Shown here piece by piece: positions 61,501 through 64,000 of a stretch of 64,000 nt of DNA. A program made the position numbers and the translations under genes. The DNA comes from Pogona vitticeps (lineage: Eukaryota; Chordata; Lepidosauria; Squamata; Agamidae), in contig NC_135783.1 in the NCBI RefSeq assembly GCF_051106095.1, positions 181,302,947-181,366,946 of the forward strand, given 5' to 3'. Each line of letters begins with the position of its first letter. The stretch's first letter is position 1. Below the pieces are notes generated by a model that saw nothing but the letters and a program-made list of their open reading frames with translations, made no database searches and had not been told where the DNA came from.

Positions 61501-63830
61501 CACTGCAATGCACTGTGGGTTCTCCTCCATAGAGAGTAACGAAGCACAGAAAGAGGAAGAAATGGCTCAGATCTGTACGTGGGAAGCAAGGGCGTTTTGC
61601 CAACACAGCAATGTAGCCATACACACACCAAAAAAAATTTAAAGGGAAGGGGGGGCAGAGAAAGCAGACGAAAAGAAACAGGATATCTCCCGCTTGAGGG
61701 GTTTACACGAATGTACCACATCTAATTCACCCCCCAAAAAGGATATGAACCACTATCACAAAATATATGCCATGTGAACACAACCGGCAACTAAGCAGAA
61801 GTTCTGAGAAAGAAGGTGGACATTTCTCTAGTCTGACCTCATTGACCATTAACTCTTACTTCCACACTGGTGAAGGGACACTAACCTCTGTCAGGGGAAA
61901 CAGCAGGGGGCCCTTTCTCCTTGCACCTGTCAAACTATATACTTTCCCAGCCCAATTCCAGAGGTGCTGCCTTAAAAAGTGAAGGGACTTCAAAAGTTGG
62001 TTTGTGATGTCACATTCTAGTGACCGTTTTAATTCTCAAACCTATATAGGCTCTGTAATATATCATATACAAAAAATGATTCATACTTTTATTTTCATAG
62101 ATTAATTTCTTTGCACTGAATGGAGCCCTCCAGGAACTGAGGAGGACAGAATTATACGTGGAACGTGCCTGTGGTTAAAAACTGCTCAGCTACATAAATG
62201 CTGATGCATGACATACCACTGGAATCTGGTTTACTGTCAGCATAGTATCTATATCTGTCAGATAAAAATTACAGCTCTTGTAGCACAGGAAACCATTTAC
62301 TTGCTAGATCACATCAACACAATGGCTTCATCATCATATTTTTTCCCAACTCATTAAGCACTTGGTGTTGACCACACAATTACAAAGAAGAGAATCATTT
62401 CACACAGCAGTGCATTTTGAGGGCTTCCAAGAACAAAGCCAATATCTGTCTTCTGTCGTCCAAATATAGAAACAAACACAAGTTCCATGACATCTTAAAG
62501 ATTAACATGTCTTTACACTGAAATCAAGACTGTTGGTTTCATTTGATAAATTAGTGCATAATCAGTTCCCTTATGGAAATCCAGAAATATAAAGAAATCT
62601 ACTCAGTCTCTGCAAAACCAATGTGGCAAAACCTCAGCTGGATCTTGTGTGATTCCTTATAACTTCTATTTAATTTTAAATTATGCCATTCTGAGCCCTA
62701 TTGCCTATGTGTATATTCAACACATTGTGCATATAATCTGAGACTAAACATTTGATCAAGAAAGTCATTCAGTCAGGCAACTTATATTGGCTCCACAATT
62801 AAGTGATTGAAATCAATCTTCACAATTTAAATGTATCTCTGTATGGTTGCATAGCTAGGCCGTTCAGTATTCCTAGACTATGACCTCCAAAATGAAAGCA
62901 ATTATGGTAGCATGAAAGCAGAGGGGAGAATGCCACATTCATTTCCACAATGAAGCTATCAAGACAGGGCCAATTTGGTGAGATAATAGAGCAAATATTT
63001 GTTCACTGACTCCGAGTTGGGAAACAATTTGTTGAGGCTGGTCAGTGACTCAAATCAAAACGTGAATATCATTTACAGTGGGTGTTCTGTGCCTTCTCTA
63101 CAAGCATCATCAACTCACCAAGCCTAGGAAATTGCTCTTTTGCCATAAAGTGATTTATTGTGACAGAGACCTGGAGCAATTTCTGACAAAAATGTAAGCA
63201 AGCAAAGTTGTATTTAATGCAGATCGTTTCCAGTTTAAAGCACACCTGGTGAGAAAACACTGACATTTTCTGGAAATCATTCACCATTTGGATGAGAGAT
63301 GTGGCTGCTTTATATTTAATAACTGTGTGCCTTCTAGGGATGTCTTTTCTAGAATGCCTTCTAGGGATGTCTTTTCTAGAAAATATATACAGTATTCTCT
63401 TCTTCAAAATTGCTCTCCCATGGGAGAGCTTGTGTGTTTAATTGTATTTGAATGTCATAGCTAGGAAACTCCTCCTCCTTTGTTTACACTTACAACTGGA
63501 GACCAAAACAGTTGCCTACAGTTTTGGTCTATATTGGGTGATGATGACTATGGAGATCATTGTGACAACGCAGCAGCAGTAGCAGCAGCAATCATCAGTT
63601 GGCATCTTGCTGCTGTTATCATAATGAAGCATGCCAGCACTTCCATACTCACCACTAGACCACTGCTGGCCACCACATTGCATTCTCTGCTCTGCCTGAG
63701 ACTCAGTGTCATGCTGGAGAATGAAATGGGGGATTGTTCCCCCCCCCCACAAAATAATATAAAGTCTTTAAGAAAAGTAGAGCAAAGAGGCCTTGTTTCT
63801 GTAGCTGTGAGGGCTTATTTCAAAAGAATG
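58520..63830. other. CTLA4 upstream region; no further gene recognised
   Basis: Holds the CTLA4 5' UTR and promoter, which I cannot delimit; no clear TATA box was found. A decayed L2-like 3' end is possible at 60880-61100. No CD28 exon (MYPPPY-type V domain, or a tail with YMNM) was seen on either strand. Open frames are short and unconvincing. Confidence 0.55.
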
Positions 63831-63835
63831 ACCTA

Positions 63836-64000
63836 CAGTGGACCCTTGACTTCCGCGTGGCTCCACTTACGGAATTTTCGACATATGGACCTCTCTGGTC
63901 ATAAAATTTCCCATCAACTCGTTGCCAGAGAATCAACCTATGGGCCAGAAGGGGAAGGCAGGGAAAGCCCTCCCCTGGTAGGCCCAGTCCACCCTGGGAA
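63836..64000 (+). mobile_element. Tigger-type element, left end only (cut by window edge)
   Basis: Starts CAGTGGACCCTTGACTTCCG after a TA, resembling mammalian Tigger-family ends of the CAGTTGACCCTTGA type. A different subfamily from copies 1-5. Confidence 0.65.

Noticed and set aside
61425-63407. Minus-strand frames considered as CD28 exons
   Set aside because: No V-domain cysteines with MYPPPY, no YMNM tail and no matching splice phases. CD28 probably lies beyond the right edge.

Overview
This is eukaryotic, vertebrate DNA, most likely from a squamate reptile. The evidence is spliced immune-receptor exons set in repeat-rich DNA: BovB (RTE), L2, CR1 and L1 LINEs, a Penelope-like fragment, tRNA-derived SINEs with BovB-type tails (Sauria-SINE style), Tc1-, Tigger- and hAT-type DNA transposons, and many long dinucleotide repeats. 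I cannot name the species.

The window holds most of the interval between two T-cell costimulation genes, both on the minus strand. CTLA4 is complete in four coding exons (58519 down to 52849). ICOS starts at 3915 and runs off the left edge: its signal-peptide exon (3915-3858) and Ig V exon (402-82) are here, and its transmembrane and tail exons lie outside. The order CTLA4 then ICOS in one direction matches the mammalian CD28-CTLA4-ICOS cluster; no CD28 exon was recognised in the 5.5 kb upstream of CTLA4. CTLA4 inhibits and ICOS stimulates T cells.

Both receptors carry readable oddities. The predicted CTLA4 tail is short (about 20 residues), has YEKF where mammals have YVKM, and stops before the second tyrosine region. 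Its ligand loop reads LYPPPY instead of MYPPPY. The ICOS V domain lacks the FDPPPF ligand loop of mammals (LVPVYA in its place) and has three extra cysteines.

The roughly 49 kb between the genes contains no other host gene that I can support. Layout: ICOS intron 1 (403-3857) with an old L2 end, a CT repeat and an old BovB-like piece; an L1 (4.6-8.1 kb) broken up by a Tigger-type MITE, a TTTC repeat and BovB; short hAT, SINE and unclassified repeats (9-15 kb); BovB (15.6-17.1 kb); hAT and Tigger MITEs (18.5-19.5 kb); LTR fossils (21.7, 32.6 and 47.3 kb); L2 (25.5-26.5 kb); a Tc1-like element with 48-bp inverted ends holding a Penelope-like piece (29.1-30.65 kb); L1 and CR1 (31.3-34.5 kb); more MITEs and SINEs (34-44 kb); L2 with a reverse transcriptase (45.6-47.0 kb); a hAT transposase of the CGGBP1-related type (47.9-49.4 kb); and CTLA4 with its introns (51.9-58.5 kb). 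Five Tigger-type MITE copies share internal E2F-like and YY1-like motifs, the most interesting non-genic pattern seen.

Exon calls rest on reading frame, splice sites, phase and remembered family sequences. No alignment was run.
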